Source of the DNA: Hysterium pulicare CBS 123377 | Taxonomy: Eukaryota; Ascomycota; Dothideomycetes; Hysteriales; Hysteriaceae | Assembly: GCA_000467715.1 (NCBI GenBank) | Contig: AJFK01000064.1 | Location: forward strand, 44,178-108,177 | Direction of reading: 5' to 3' | Length of the DNA stretch: 64,000 nucleotides | Part shown: piece by piece, positions 34,305 to 45,636 of the stretch | Layout: the number at the start of each line of letters is the position of its first letter | How positions within the stretch are numbered: the stretch's first letter is position 1 | Made by a program: the position numbers and the translations under genes | Notes under the pieces: generated by a model | Told to the model about the DNA's origin: nothing | Databases searched by the model: none | The model's input: the letters and a program-made list of their open reading frames with translations, nothing else

Positions 34305-36182
34305 ATGCACCCAACCAATGTCTCCCACTCCTCGAAGACCAGCTCTACGCCTGTGGCATCCTCCCTGCGCCCTCGCACTCGCCGCTTGATATCGGGCCTT
34401 GACGATGAGCTAGAAGGTGTTCAGCAAGATCCCTTCCTACCATCGCCCTTCGGTTCGAGGACGGCGTCACCCATTCCCAGCACCCACCCCTCACGTTCTA
34501 GCTCCTCCCATCCTCCAGCACACGGCAGATCAGCTGGTGCACAAACATCGAAACTTAGCCAAGAGACCTCTGCTACCTCCTTCACGGGCATCTGGGGCAA
34601 TTCGTGGTCAACAATACAAGGCTTGGCTTCAAATGTCTTGAGCAGCGACACATCTCCAAAGGACAAATCTACAAGGAGGCGAAGACCCCTCGAAGCTACA
34701 CATAGAAGAACCTCGACCAGCGCGCCCCCGAAGCAATGGGGTCCCTCGGGATTCCTGGGGCAGGATGTTGGCATTGGGTCGCAGGAGGAAAGAAAGAACC
34801 TGGTTCGGGCAATGAAACGGAAGGACCTGCTCGCAGCTGACGACCAACTGTACTCAGATACTGTTGGACGTATTAAGCGACGAACTTCAGATGAACGTCT
34901 CTCTACATCTGTGCCGCCGGGAGAGAATGAAGACCGAGATGCCTTGGTTTATTTGCATCGTGTCCGACCGGTGGACACTCTTGCGGGTATCACCATAAGA
35001 TTCAATTGCGAACCGGCAGTCGTCAGAAAAGCGAACCGCATGTGGCCGAACGATAGCGTCCAAACTAGGAAGACAATAATGCTCCCGGTAGATGCATGTG
35101 GCGTAAAGGGTCGACCAGTATCAGATCCCAATTCTAACCACGAGGACGATCTCTTGTTTGGCAGTTACGGGCATGGTATAAATAACAAGGGTAAAGAGAC
35201 TCAACAAAGTATAACCACCCAAAATGGGTGGGCGTCCTCTAGCAATCAGAGCACATCAACTCCTCGTCCTCCATCGTCGAGCAACGATCCTGAACAACCC
35301 TGGAAACACGATTCTTGGGTTCTGCTACCAAATGATACCGTTCCAACTGAGATTGGACGCCTACCTCGGCGTTTGCTTGGTTTCTTCCCTCCAGCTCGAC
35401 GGAAATCTCTTGTATATTCGGATACATCTACACCTTCAGCGTCCTTCGACCTTCCGCGATCCTCCACGTCCACCAGCTACACCAATTCTCAGACACGTTC
35501 ACCGTCCCAAACTATAACAAGTCTCACGACTAGCCCAAGGCTCAATCCTAGGAACGCAGTTGGAAACCGTCAGCGTTCTATTAGTAACACGAGTCTCGCA
35601 CTCCATGGCCCCGGAGGTGTTGGCACTTTCGGAAAGAACGTCAGAAGTCCCGGACCAGCTCAAGATGGATTGAACAAACTATTTGCATCACATCTTCCCA
35701 ATGTTGCCCCGCCGCCTGGTCAGGAGTACTTCACCCCTTGGGCTCCAAGCTTACTGGAACTGAATAACGGACCGGATGCCCCTATCTCAACTCTCCCTTC
35801 CCAAGCAGGTAGTGGCTCAAAAGTTTCCTCCGGTGGCGGGCTGGATCTCGAGAACGTCGGAGGCACCATTGAGGGATGGATGCGCAAAGTGGCCACCCGC
35901 GCATCGACTATAATTGAGCAATCTTCAGGCAGTGGAAGTGGCAAACGTTCGGCAGTACCAGTTATTGGAGCAGTAGGGGGAGACCTGGGAGACTTGATAG
36001 AATTAAGGGACGATGCTTTTGAAGTAGGAGGTGATGAGGAAGATGAGCTGGGCCGAGGTAGAACAGGGTCAGAGTCCACGTCTAACCAGTCGCGATTTGG
36101 ACAGTATGGTACAGCGAGACCCGATGTTGGACTTGCCATACGTGAAAGAGGCCGGAAGAGTAGAGGTACTAAGACCGATTGA
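34305..36182 (+). CDS. Intracellular LysM-domain protein
   Basis: Single-exon gene of 625 residues with one LysM domain at about 216-263 (YLHRVRPVDTLAGITIRFNC, ending TIMLPVD). It has no signal peptide or membrane span, so it belongs to the intracellular LysM class (TLDc/LYSMD-related in layout) rather than to the secreted chitin-binding effectors. Both flanks are Ser/Pro/Arg-rich and likely disordered; the end is Arg/Gly-rich. A conserved-looking segment GGTIEGWMRKVATRA lies near 525-540. Ligand and role are unknown. The start is the first ATG in frame. Confidence 0.8.
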   Translation: MHPTNVSHSSKTSSTPVASSLRPRTRRLISGLDDELEGVQQDPFLPSPFGSRTASPIPSTHPSRSSSSHPPAHGRSAGAQTSKLSQETSATSFTGIWGNSWSTIQGLASNVLSSDTSPKDKSTRRRRPLEATHRRTSTSAPPKQWGPSGFLGQDVGIGSQEERKNLVRAMKRKDLLAADDQLYSDTVGRIKRRTSDERLSTSVPPGENEDRDALVYLHRVRPVDTLAGITIRFNCEPAVVRKANRMWPNDSVQTRKTIMLPVDACGVKGRPVSDPNSNHEDDLLFGSYGHGINNKGKETQQSITTQNGWASSSNQSTSTPRPPSSSNDPEQPWKHDSWVLLPNDTVPTEIGRLPRRLLGFFPPARRKSLVYSDTSTPSASFDLPRSSTSTSYTNSQTRSPSQTITSLTTSPRLNPRNAVGNRQRSISNTSLALHGPGGVGTFGKNVRSPGPAQDGLNKLFASHLPNVAPPPGQEYFTPWAPSLLELNNGPDAPISTLPSQAGSGSKVSSGGGLDLENVGGTIEGWMRKVATRASTIIEQSSGSGSGKRSAVPVIGAVGGDLGDLIELRDDAFEVGGDEEDELGRGRTGSESTSNQSRFGQYGTARPDVGLAIRERGRKSRGTKTD

Positions 36183-36600
36183 TGCATCTCGCGAGATTAT
36201 GGATACTACTCCTTGGAGTTTCGAGAATGATGCATTGGCAGATGCGTATTGCTGAAGCTTTTGAAATGCAGCCGATTGTTTGGAGTCTTGTGGCGGTTTT
36301 GTTTCACAATAGCATTCTCAATTTTTCATCGCTTCGAGTGGAGGGTTCTCGTGTCTTAGTTATATACCTGTATTGGCGAAGTATCTATCTACATTTAGAT
36401 CAAGCAACAGTAACATCAATTCTTTGAGAGTATCTGGTGAAATAATTCTGATTGCCATTCGTGGCTGGCTAATTGTCCCAACACCTTCTACGTCTGGATT
36501 AGGTGGTCGTTTAGGTACATTAAAACCCGCACGCGATTCATTCCCAATTCCCTTGACGGCACGTCATTCATCTGCAGTGTATCTTTCCCACTTAACCTTG
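36183..36600. other. Intergenic region
   Basis: 3' UTR of the LysM gene and promoter of the M1 peptidase gene. An in-frame extension of the peptidase upstream of 36601 exists but does not look coding. Confidence 0.4.
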
Positions 36601-38936
36601 ATGAACGCCGTCCGCTCATTCTCTTGCATATTCAGGCTCCCAAGACTATCCGTCGTGCCCTTCTCGAAAATGCATCGTGCTCCGGCTGCTATGGTCACTC
36701 GACCGATGGCGACAAATGTATCCATCAACCAACCAAGAGATCCAAATACCCTGTCGAACTATCACAATTTCCTTACAACGCACACGATTGCGGATTTCGA
36801 GATTGATTTCCAGAAGAAGATCCTTGATGGCAATGTCGTCTTGACTTTGAAGTCTATGACTGAGGCGGAGAGTGATGAGGTGGTTTTGGATACGAGGTAA
36901 CTTTTCATCCCCTGCTCGTCCAGGCTTTTCGAAGAACTTTGATGGAGGAGTGTTCTGGAATGGATGGTTGCTAATGGATTCTCCAGTTTTCTTGATATCA
37001 AAGATGTCAAGGTCGATGGCAAACCCGCGAAATGGAGTGTCGCATCGAGAATGGAACCCTATGGTAGTGCACTCTCCGTGAAGCTTGACAAAGGTCTTGA
37101 AAAAGAGAAGACGCTTGATATCGATGTATAGCTTTCTTTGTTTTCCTGAGATCCGAATTTCCCTAAGATTCGAATGAGCGAAGCTGAACAACACCAGGTG
37201 ACGTTGAAAACAACCGAGAAATGCACAGCGCTCCAATGGCTCACCCCAGCTCAAACATCCAATAAAAAGCATCCATACATGTGTAAGTATAGTCCCTAAG
37301 ATTTCTCTCTTTGAATTTTCCTCATTTCAACATACAGTCTCCCAATGCCAAACCATTCACGCAAGATCCGTTTTCCCGTGTCAAGACACTCCAGACGTCA
37401 AATCCACCTTTGACTTTAGGATCCGGTCTCCGCTGCCCGTCCTCGCCAGCGGCCCTCCAACTGGCTCAACGGACTTCAAGCCAGGTAAGAATGGCGCGCC
37501 GGGCACGTTACTGTACACTTTCAAACAGCATGTACCCATACCGAGCTACTTGTTCGCCCTATGTTCGGGAGATATAGCCAGCGCGGCCGTCGGCCCACGA
37601 AGCACAGTCTACTCGGGTCCCGAGGAATTACTAGACTCGAAATGGGAGCTCGAAGGAGACATGGAGAAGTTTCTCGAGGCGATTGAGAAGATCGTTTATC
37701 CCTACGCGTGGGGAACATACAATGCCCTTATCCTCCCTGCCTCATTTCCGTATGGCGGTATGGAAAACCCTGTCGTCTCCTACATCACGCCGACAGTGAT
37801 ATCCGGAGACAAGCAGAACATCGATGTTATTGCACACGAGCTCTCTCACAGTTGGAGCGGCAATCTCGTCAGTAATGCTTCGTGGGAGCACTTCTGGTTG
37901 AACGAAGGCTGGACGACTTACCTTGAGCGCCGCATCCAAGCTGCCATCCACGGCGAGCCGCACCGTGACTTCTCATCCATTATCGGATGGAAAGCTCTCC
38001 AGGATTCCATTGATAGATTCGGCGAGGATCATGAGTATACCAAGCTTATAGTCGATCTCAAGGGTAAGGATCCGGATGATGCTTTCTCATCGGTACCCTA
38101 TGAGAAGGGGTTCATCTTCCTATATCACCTGGAGAAATTAGTGGGGAAGGCGAAATGGGACAAGTTCATCCCGCACTACTTCGAAACGTACAAGTTCAAG
38201 TCGTTGGATTCTTATGAGTTCAAATCTACATTGCTAGATTTCTTCGCAAAGGACGAAGAAGCGAATAAGAAGCTACAAGAGCTCGGTAAGTTCTGTGTCA
38301 CGCTTTCCACAGTCACCCCTCCATTTCATCCCAACTCTCGCCTCCGAATTTGCTCTCACTAATACATGCAGACTGGGACTCATGGTTTTACACCCCTGGC
38401 TACCCCCCAAAACCCGACTTCGACGAAACTCTCGTGAAGGCTTGCTACAAGCTCGCCGACGACTGGCAATACCGTTCCAAAGGTTCTTCGAAATTCTCCC
38501 CCGAATCATCCGACACCTCCGGCTGGGTAGCCAACCAATCCGTCGTCTTCCTCGAACGGGTCCAAGATTTCGCAAAAGAGATGAAGCCGAAAGATGTCGA
38601 GTTGATGGGCAAGACGTATGGCTTTGATAAGAGCCAGAATGTGGAGTTGGTGAGTAGATTCTATGGTATCGCGCTGAAAGCGAAAGCGACAGATTTCTAT
38701 CAGCCAGCGGCGGACTTGGCGAGTAGGGTTGGTCGAATGAAGTTTGTGAGGCCGTTGATGAGGCTGTTGAGTGAGGTGGATAGGGAATTGGCGGTTAAGA
38801 CGTTTAAGAGGAATAAGGAGTTTTGGCATCCGATTTGCAGGTGAGTGGATTTCTTCTGCTATGCATGATAGTTGTGAATTGCTGACTGAGGTAAACTAGG
38901 GGTATGGTGGAGAAGGACTTGTTTGGATCGAAGTAG
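36601..38936 (+). CDS. LTA4H: Leukotriene A4 hydrolase-type M1 aminopeptidase
   Basis: Zinc aminopeptidase with epoxide-hydrolase fold of the LTA4H family (yeast Lap2). Six exons (36601-36896, 36987-37125, 37198-37282, 37338-38285, 38372-38840, 38900-38936) give 657 residues. The zinc site is complete: HELSH at 340-344 and the third ligand Glu363 in NEGW, 18 residues apart. The substrate motif GGMEN lies before it (YGGMENPVVSYITPT). The C-terminal helical domain (from DWDSWFYTPGYPPKPDF) marks the LTA4H subfamily rather than other M1 peptidases. The N-terminal 30 residues are basic, with Arg and Ser, and could be a mitochondrial leader; a second ATG at 36670 would give the cytosolic form. The zinc ligands are clear and the call is confident. 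Confidence 0.93.
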
Positions 38937-39264
38937 AGCGGCACAGTGGAAAGAGGGTTTGAGGCGGATGAGCTGTGGAAACCACTACATTTCTGACAGT
39001 CATCGTATGTAGAAATAGGCTAATCATGCAATTAAAAAGAGGAGTAAAAACATATAATGTCCACTAGAGTCGCCTGCTTAGAAATACACAAATCCATAAC
39101 GGCATACTCGGTTTTGTCGATAGTTGAAAATAAATACTCCAATCTCAACGCCCAAGAGGTTATCCATCCACAACACGTCGAGAATGTCCATATCCAGCTA
39201 CCATCAAATAGTATGATCCTACCAAGGACCAAGCCAAAGTCTAATCCATGTACCAGCCAGCTCT
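38937..39264. other. Convergent 3' intergenic region
   Basis: Both flanking genes end here. Nothing but 3' UTR sequence is seen. Confidence 0.5.
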
Positions 39265-41515
39265 CTATGAGCTGTTTCCATACGCCTTGTCGACCTCCTT
39301 TTTATACTTGTCCAGAATAGCCTTCCTGTTGATCTTCTGCGCCGCGGTTGTCATACCGTTCTGCGGTGTCCATTCCTCATCTGCCAGCACGACACCTTCG
39401 ATGATTTCGAAGCCGGCGAGACCGCCTTTCTGACCGGCGCCCTGCAGTTGCTTTAGAACGACGCTATTAAGCTTCTCGTTGTGAACCAGTTCTTCGACAG
39501 AGTCGCCTTGAATGCCGTTATCCGATGCGAGCTTCTTGAGCGCGGGTTCCGCCGGGACGATAATGGCAATGGGTTTGGATTTGTCGGATGCGGCGTAGAC
39601 GCAGATGTTTGCGACGACGGGGGTGGAGCGGTAGATGGATTCGAGCTAGGTAAATCGATTAGCATGTAGTTGTTTTGAAAAGATGGATGAACTGACCTTC
39701 TCAAGAGCAATATATTCTCCCGTCAATGTTTTGACTAGGTTCTTCTTCCGGTCAATGATGCGCAGCTGACCCTTGGGATCCCATTCTCCAATATCACCCG
39801 TTTTAAACCAGCCGTCTTCGGTGAAAGACTCCTTGGTCTCCTTGTCGAGATCTAGATATCCCGGAGAGACACCTGCACCACGTATCCAGATCTCGCCCTG
39901 AGGAGGAGTGTTCGTGGAATGATATCCAGCGTCTTCAAAATCAACCAGCTTGATCTCAATAGAAGCGGGTGGTTCGCCAAGAGCTGAATCCGACCAGGCC
40001 AAAGGATCCATGAGAGCGCCCATGGCTGATGTTTCGGTCAAACCGTAACCGCTAATCATTGGAGTAATGGCCAGAGAGATGAAGCGCTGGGTGTCTTTGG
40101 CAATTGGGCCGCCACCATTCATGCAGATTCGTAGTTTTCCACCAGTTGCGTCTTTCACCTTGTTGAATACTATAGCATCAAGGATTCCACTTCCTGGGAG
40201 CCCGGAGGATAGAAGGAAGGATTTCGCTTGCATAGCAGCCCAGAAAAGGTTTTTCGTGATCATACCGCCTGCTTCGACCTTCGACACAATACCTTTCTTG
40301 ACGGTTTCCCAGACCTGAGGCACTCCGACAAGAATCGTAGGTTTCAGTTCACGGATATCTCCCTTGCATTTCCGAACCGAGGTATCCGAGAGTGTGCGAA
40401 TAGTACCATATCCCATTGTTCCGCCCCAATAGAGACAAGCGTTTTCGAAGACGAATTCGAGGATATGTGCCAGAGGAAGATATGTGAGTAGAGAATCACC
40501 TGGGCCTAGATATGGTCCCACAATAACATCCACACCAGCGACTGTGCACTCTGTTAGTCTATTTCATATGCTGCCTCATGCGGTATAGCTTACTTGCACC
40601 CACAACATTACGGTGGAGTAAGAGCACGCCTTTCGGCGTTCCCGTTGACCCTGAAGTGTACATTATACAGGCAAGATCATCCGGGTTCGGTGGTACTGCA
40701 TCGACGGGGTTGTCAAGACCAAGCTTCACTAATTCGTCAAAGCTCATAATCTCCAGGTGCGGATGCGCGGTCTTGAGGGTATCGATATCCTTCTGTTTAG
40801 ATTCATTGATGGTACTGTAGATGACATATTTGACGTCCTTGGCGTCCTTGAAAGGATTTACGAGTTTGGGAAGAAGCGTAGGGTCCAAAAACATGGCCTT
40901 TGCGTGCGTTTGTAGCATGGAGTGCTTCAAGCCCTCTTCTCCAAGTGTGTCGTAGGCAGTCACGATGGCCATAGATTGCGATATTGCGCCTAGAAAATGA
41001 CAACATTAGCGGATGAGACTTATTGGAGTGGGGAGAGGCTCACCGTGTGCCATTAAGAGCCACTGTGGGCTAGTTGCTGCGAAGAGGTGAACTCGATCAT
41101 GAGCACCCATTCCGAGCTTCCTCAAGCCTGCACCTAACGCGAGAGCTGATTTCTCAAACTCAGCGAAGCTCTGATAGTTGTATGGACCAAGCTCGAAATA
41201 TGTCCACTTCTTGTCGACCTCCTGCTGCTTGCCATCAATCATCTTCTTGATCTTTTTGGTCTCCTCGTGTGTAGTTATGATCTTCCGAGAGCCCACAGCT
41301 TTTGCATTTCCGTATTTTGCCGACGAATACTTCAGGATGTCGTAGACGGTGCCGATGTCTTCCTGTGGGCGGGTCCTAAGACCATCTTTGGCTTTTACAT
41401 TTCTGCGCGGTATTGTCTCGCCATCCACCTTCTCAAGACCGGGGACTTCGACAGTTACAGGCCCGCTCTTGATAGCCTTCGCCTGAGGCATGAGGGTTTT
41501 GAGGTCTTGCGGCAT
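39265..41515 (-). CDS. FAA1: Long-chain acyl-CoA synthetase
   Basis: Activates long-chain fatty acids to CoA esters with ATP, at lipid droplets, ER or plasma membrane. Four exons (41515-41044, 40989-40594, 40541-39697, 39645-39265) give 697 residues. The AMP-binding loop [11 protein letters not shown] and the motif [11 protein letters not shown] are intact, as is the FACS signature [16 protein letters not shown]...RIIDRKKN with the catalytic lysine region near [12 protein letters not shown]. Length and N-terminus (no signal peptide, no PTS1 end) fit yeast Faa1/Faa4 rather than peroxisomal Faa2. It is divergent from RKM5, with about 580 bp between starts. Confidence 0.93.
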
Positions 41516-42096
41516 GATGGCAGCTGTCTATGACGGCAGAGGAGGGTTTGCGGGGATTGTCCGGAGTAGAGGGGGGAGGGAAAGGCAGTGGCAAGGGCGG
41601 AGAAGGCGATATATTTGGGTCGTGGGAGAAGGGTGAGTAGCGTTCAGGTCAGGGCAGAGGAGTTGTTTGGGTGAAGGATGTCTTAGGCTTAAGCCTGCTG
41701 GGAGTCTTCTGGCGTGGCTGCGTGGCTGCGTCGCACACAAGGCCCTTGGACATTTGTTGATGCGGGAGCTTGGGCGTGACGCTGGCTAGAGCTTGGGGCA
41801 AAATATCCTGCCATGCATGACGAAATGAAGGGCGCTAGGAAAGATGCTCACCACCACTTCTGCCATTCATGCCATTCATGCCCTCTGCAACTCCATGACA
41901 TTCGCTTCCATTGCCTTATTGAAACCGTCTGAACTCCGACAAGAGCTGAGGAGACTCATAAGCCATTCGTTTCAACCTACTTAGGGTCTATCACCCACCT
42001 CCGGAGTATTCTTTTAAAGCGGCGGGAGCCCAGCCTTCACGCCAGAGAACCTTCACAGTAAACTTTGCGAAAGATACGAAGGCTGACACTTTCACC
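41516..42096. promoter_or_regulatory. Divergent promoter: acyl-CoA synthetase and RKM5
   Basis: The gap must serve both starts. It contains short direct repeats (GCGTGGCT twice at 41712-41727; TGCCATTCA twice near 41861-41879). No named factor site was assigned. Confidence 0.45.
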
Positions 42097-43134
42097 ATGG
42101 ATGCCTTGTTGGGTGCCTTTGGTGACCCCGTGACCGATCATGAAGAAGGTACCTAGAGCTCTCCCGTCAGCCTCTTTTGCATCCACAGTAAGTGCTCATT
42201 GGTCTGTTTAGAAGCTTTTCTTGTCTTCGCCCAGTCCATTCCTTCACAAAGCCTCGGCTTCGTTGACTCGAAAGCATCTGTCATCGACATCACTGTTGCT
42301 GGTCGGGACCTCTCCATTCATCAGTCACCTACTCTTCTTTCATCTAACCGCAAGGAGGGTACTACAGGCGCAGGTTCGCATACTTATCTTTGGTAATAAC
42401 CTTACCCTATGTGCTGACGCCAGCTGCCAGTTGTCTGGAAAGTCACACCATTATTTGCTGAATGGATAACTTCCCCCAACATCTTCTTCAAGACTGGGGT
42501 TTTAAGTTCGGATTCCATTGTCCTAGAACTTGGTTCTGGCGTCTCAGGAATCGTAGCTTTATCACTCGCGTCAAAAGTGCAGCGATACATTGCCACGGAT
42601 CAGGATTATGTCATCAAACTACTCAAGCAAAATGTATCTGACAATAATGCCGGGACGTCCGGATCTGCAGTCAGTGAGAAGAAAGCGTTGAAAAAGAACA
42701 GGCGAGTAGCTGCCGTAAGCCAAAAATCACCAACATCGAACATTGACTTCCTAGTCCTGGACTGGGAGCTCGACTCGGTGGCCACGTTGCCTCAGTTCCT
42801 CGGGCAATATACGGCAGCAGATTCTGAGGTCTCTCATGATGGAGTGGACATCATTATAGCATGCGACTGTATTTACAATGATGCTTTGATTGAGCCTTTT
42901 GTCAGTACTTGTGTTCAGATATGCCGCCTCCGCTCTCCCGAGTATAACCAAAACCCAACTCTCTGCCTCGTGGCTCAGCAGCTTCGATCATCGGAAGTAT
43001 TCGAATCCTGGATGCAAGCCTTCCATCGTTGGTTCCAAGTATGGAGAGTACCGGATCACTTACTAATCGAGGGTCTGAGGGAGGATTCAGGGTTCGTGGT
43101 TCATGTTGGTATCCTACGAAAAGAGCTGACATGA
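42097..43134 (+). CDS. RKM5: RKM5-type ribosomal protein lysine methyltransferase
   Basis: SAM-dependent seven-beta-strand methyltransferase of the Methyltransf_16 family; yeast Rkm5 methylates ribosomal protein L1. Three exons (42097-42148, 42212-42373, 42431-43134) give 305 residues in frame. The SAM motif I is VLELGSGVSGIVAL, motif post-I YIATDQDYVIKLLKQN, and DIIIACDCIYND is the catalytic-side D/E motif characteristic of the family. The insert rich in Ser and Lys between motifs I and II is typical of fungal Rkm5. The C-terminus ends in VVHVGILRKEL. Its stop lies only 44 bp from the stop of the carboxylesterase on the other strand. Confidence 0.85.
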
Positions 43135-43178
43135 CCGAGTTCGAGTGCTTGCTCCAATCATTTAAAGTTCTTTTGGTG

Positions 43179-45528
43179 CTACTTTTCCAGATAATAACTC
43201 AGAGGGTAGCCGAGTACTTCGCATTGCTTCGCCTCACTGAATCCCCCTTCTATCCGCAGCGGTATCTGCAACGTCCTCATCATCGGCTCATACGTCCGGA
43301 CACTATTCCAGGTACCCGCTTGGCTGACCAAACTCGAGGTGTTGGTGTAGCCTCGGGCCAACATATATCTCGGTTCAATATTGGGAGTATGCGATCTGCC
43401 GAAGGCTGTCCAGGTATCTAAGACGAACTGAGAGAACGGCGTATCAAGCTCATCGCGCGGCGGAAGACCTTGGCGGAAGAAAGTTCCGAAGACGTAGTAC
43501 AGTTCGCCTGAATGACATCTAGAATACGCTTAGCAACCTTTATTCCTTATCGATAGAGCTCGGGGGAAGTGGACGCACTTGAAGTATTCTTGTTCCGGGT
43601 CACCGTATGGATGATAGGCTGTTTTTGGTGGTGTGCAAGTCTGACAATTTAGACTTTGATTTTCATGACATGTTCGGATTGCAGGAACTCACAGGTGGGT
43701 TTGGGCTGTACTCTTTCAATTGATAACTTCGGTTGAACTCATAAAAGTGCAGATCGGAAAATATCCCATTTTTTGCTGCAGCATATGCCGTTGCCTGGTC
43801 CAAGCAACGGAATTCTGCATCTGTTGCGACTCTCGCTGTCACGTTGAAAGCATTGAGCGTTGCATTATTTCCTTGAGGAACCGGGAACTCCTTCGACCCA
43901 ATGATCTGACTGGCGTTGAAAGACTGAGCGGTAATTGCTTGGGAGACATTTCCAGTCTTCGGATACCCAATGAACGCAGCTCCATCGTCTCGCATCAGTC
44001 CCATCAGTACTGGTACTTTTGCCGCTTGGCTGGTTTCATTCAATTGTAGGCCGTTAGACACGATGTAACTTCCATCCACAACAACAAAACTGCGTATCAG
44101 ATCAGCACCAGAGTCTCCGGGGTTTCGTGGTCAATTTACCGTGCAACAGTTTTCAGCGAAACTAATTTGAACGGGTCATAGGCTCTTAAGCATGCCAGTT
44201 GAGTTTCTGAATCTGAGCATCCAGTTGCATTTAAGATGGGGTTTGCAGCGGCAGACACTTCTTCTGGAATGGAATAGTAAAGTGAATATGTCGTTGCATA
44301 GTTTGATCCAGCCAAGTTGCTCATCGGGATAGCAGCAGCGAACTTTCCCTTTGCTTTCGGGGATGCCAACAGTGCCCGTACCGAGGCTGCTCCAGCACTC
44401 TGCCCAAAAATGGTAACATTGTCTGGATCACCGCCAAAGTCAGCAATGTGTGCGCGTAGCCACTCGAGCGCGGTTATCTGATCAGCCAATCCATAATTCC
44501 CATTTGTTGTTCCATCGTTCAAAGCCAGGAAGCCAAGCGTTGATAACCTATAATTGATTGTAACAACGACAACATCGCCCCTGGAAGCCATGTTACCGCC
44601 ATCGAAGGTCGGGTCGGAACCTGTTCCTCCAGTGAAAGCTCCGCCATGTATCCAAAACATGACAGCTTTTAGGTTCGATTGTGGGACGCTACCGTTCAAA
44701 GGGAGATATGGGGTCCAAACATTGAGAAAGAGACAGTCTTCACTGCAAAGCCCCGATTTACAGCCACTCTGAATGCAATGCGGTCCGAAGTCAAGGGCCG
44801 ATGCGTTGCCAGACCCTGAATATGGCTTCGAATACGTAAAACGTTCAGGCTGAGACGCATAGCGAATTCCTAGAAACCGAAAGCTGAGCTTATCACGGTA
44901 CCTAAAAACGGTCAACCCGACAATAACCCCATCATATGTATCACAGCGGCTTACCCTGTTATCACCTTGTCTCCAGTAGTCACCACTGTCTGGAACTTTC
45001 GCGCAGTATCCGAGGCGCCAGGAAAGGAGAGTGTAGCGGATTGCGAGCACAAAACTGGCAGGAGGCTTTGACAGCTCGCGCTTTGGATTGTACCTTCGGG
45101 GGTGATCGCATTGCAGCTGGAGTTTGAGCCTCGTCCGATCCAGTATAGTTCACTCTCGTTCTGCGAACGACCGTACTCGAGATATCGCAGAAAGTCGATA
45201 TGGTCCGAAACACTGGTATTTGGCCTCCACAGGGTTTCTCCGACGGTTGCACAGCTCGACTGTGCATTTTCCTGGCTCTGTGGTTTGCTGAGAACAATTA
45301 CAGCATCTTGTCTCTCGCTAGAATTTCCTAAGCAGGCCGTTTATTCAGTCTTTACAAATCGTCGGCAATAGAATCCCGGAACACACCGTAGAGATCGTTG
45401 TGTAATAAGATGCTCATGTCCGAACCAATTGACTGCGGACTAGACACTGCTTCTACTGGACGGAAGGGCGCAATGAGCGAGGAAGCAAACAGCGCAGCAA
45501 CCACAGAAAATGATGCCAGTGAAGCCAT
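43179..45528 (-). CDS. Secreted type-B carboxylesterase with N-terminal C-type-lectin-like module
   Basis: Secreted serine esterase/lipase with an extra N-terminal domain. Six exons (45528-45387, 45327-44955, 44901-44140, 44089-43693, 43640-43579, 43518-43179) give 691 residues, all in frame. A hydrophobic signal peptide starts the protein (MASLASFSVVVAALFASSL region). Residues about 55-145 contain Cys73, a WIG motif at 110-112, Cys119, Cys133 and Cys141, the cysteine and WIG layout of a C-type lectin-like fold. The esterase follows from LSFRFLGIRYA: SEDCLFLNVWTP, oxyanion HGGAF, and the nucleophile elbow GQSAG (Ser340), in which Gln replaces the usual Glu. The catalytic Glu/Asp and His are expected in the C-terminal part; KCHSGELYYVFGT looks like the His region. 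Many Asn-X-Ser/Thr sites are present. A TATATATA box sits at 45629-45636. Confidence 0.88.
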
Positions 45529-45628
45529 ACTCCGCTGTCCTCAACATGCAATGGGAACGCCAGGTGGGGGAAGAATGAACCGGGCGGCTGATACATCAGA
45601 TGGGAGCTCTCCATGTTTATGAATATCG

Positions 45629-45636
45629 TATATATA
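45629..45636 (-). promoter_or_regulatory. TATA box of the carboxylesterase gene
   Basis: TATATATA about 100 bp upstream of the start codon on the minus strand, a usual distance in fungi and typical of regulated, non-housekeeping genes. The role is inferred from motif and position. Confidence 0.55.

Noticed and set aside
34305-36182. LysM protein as a secreted chitin-binding effector
   Set aside because: No signal peptide; the LysM copy lies deep inside a Ser/Pro-rich soluble protein.
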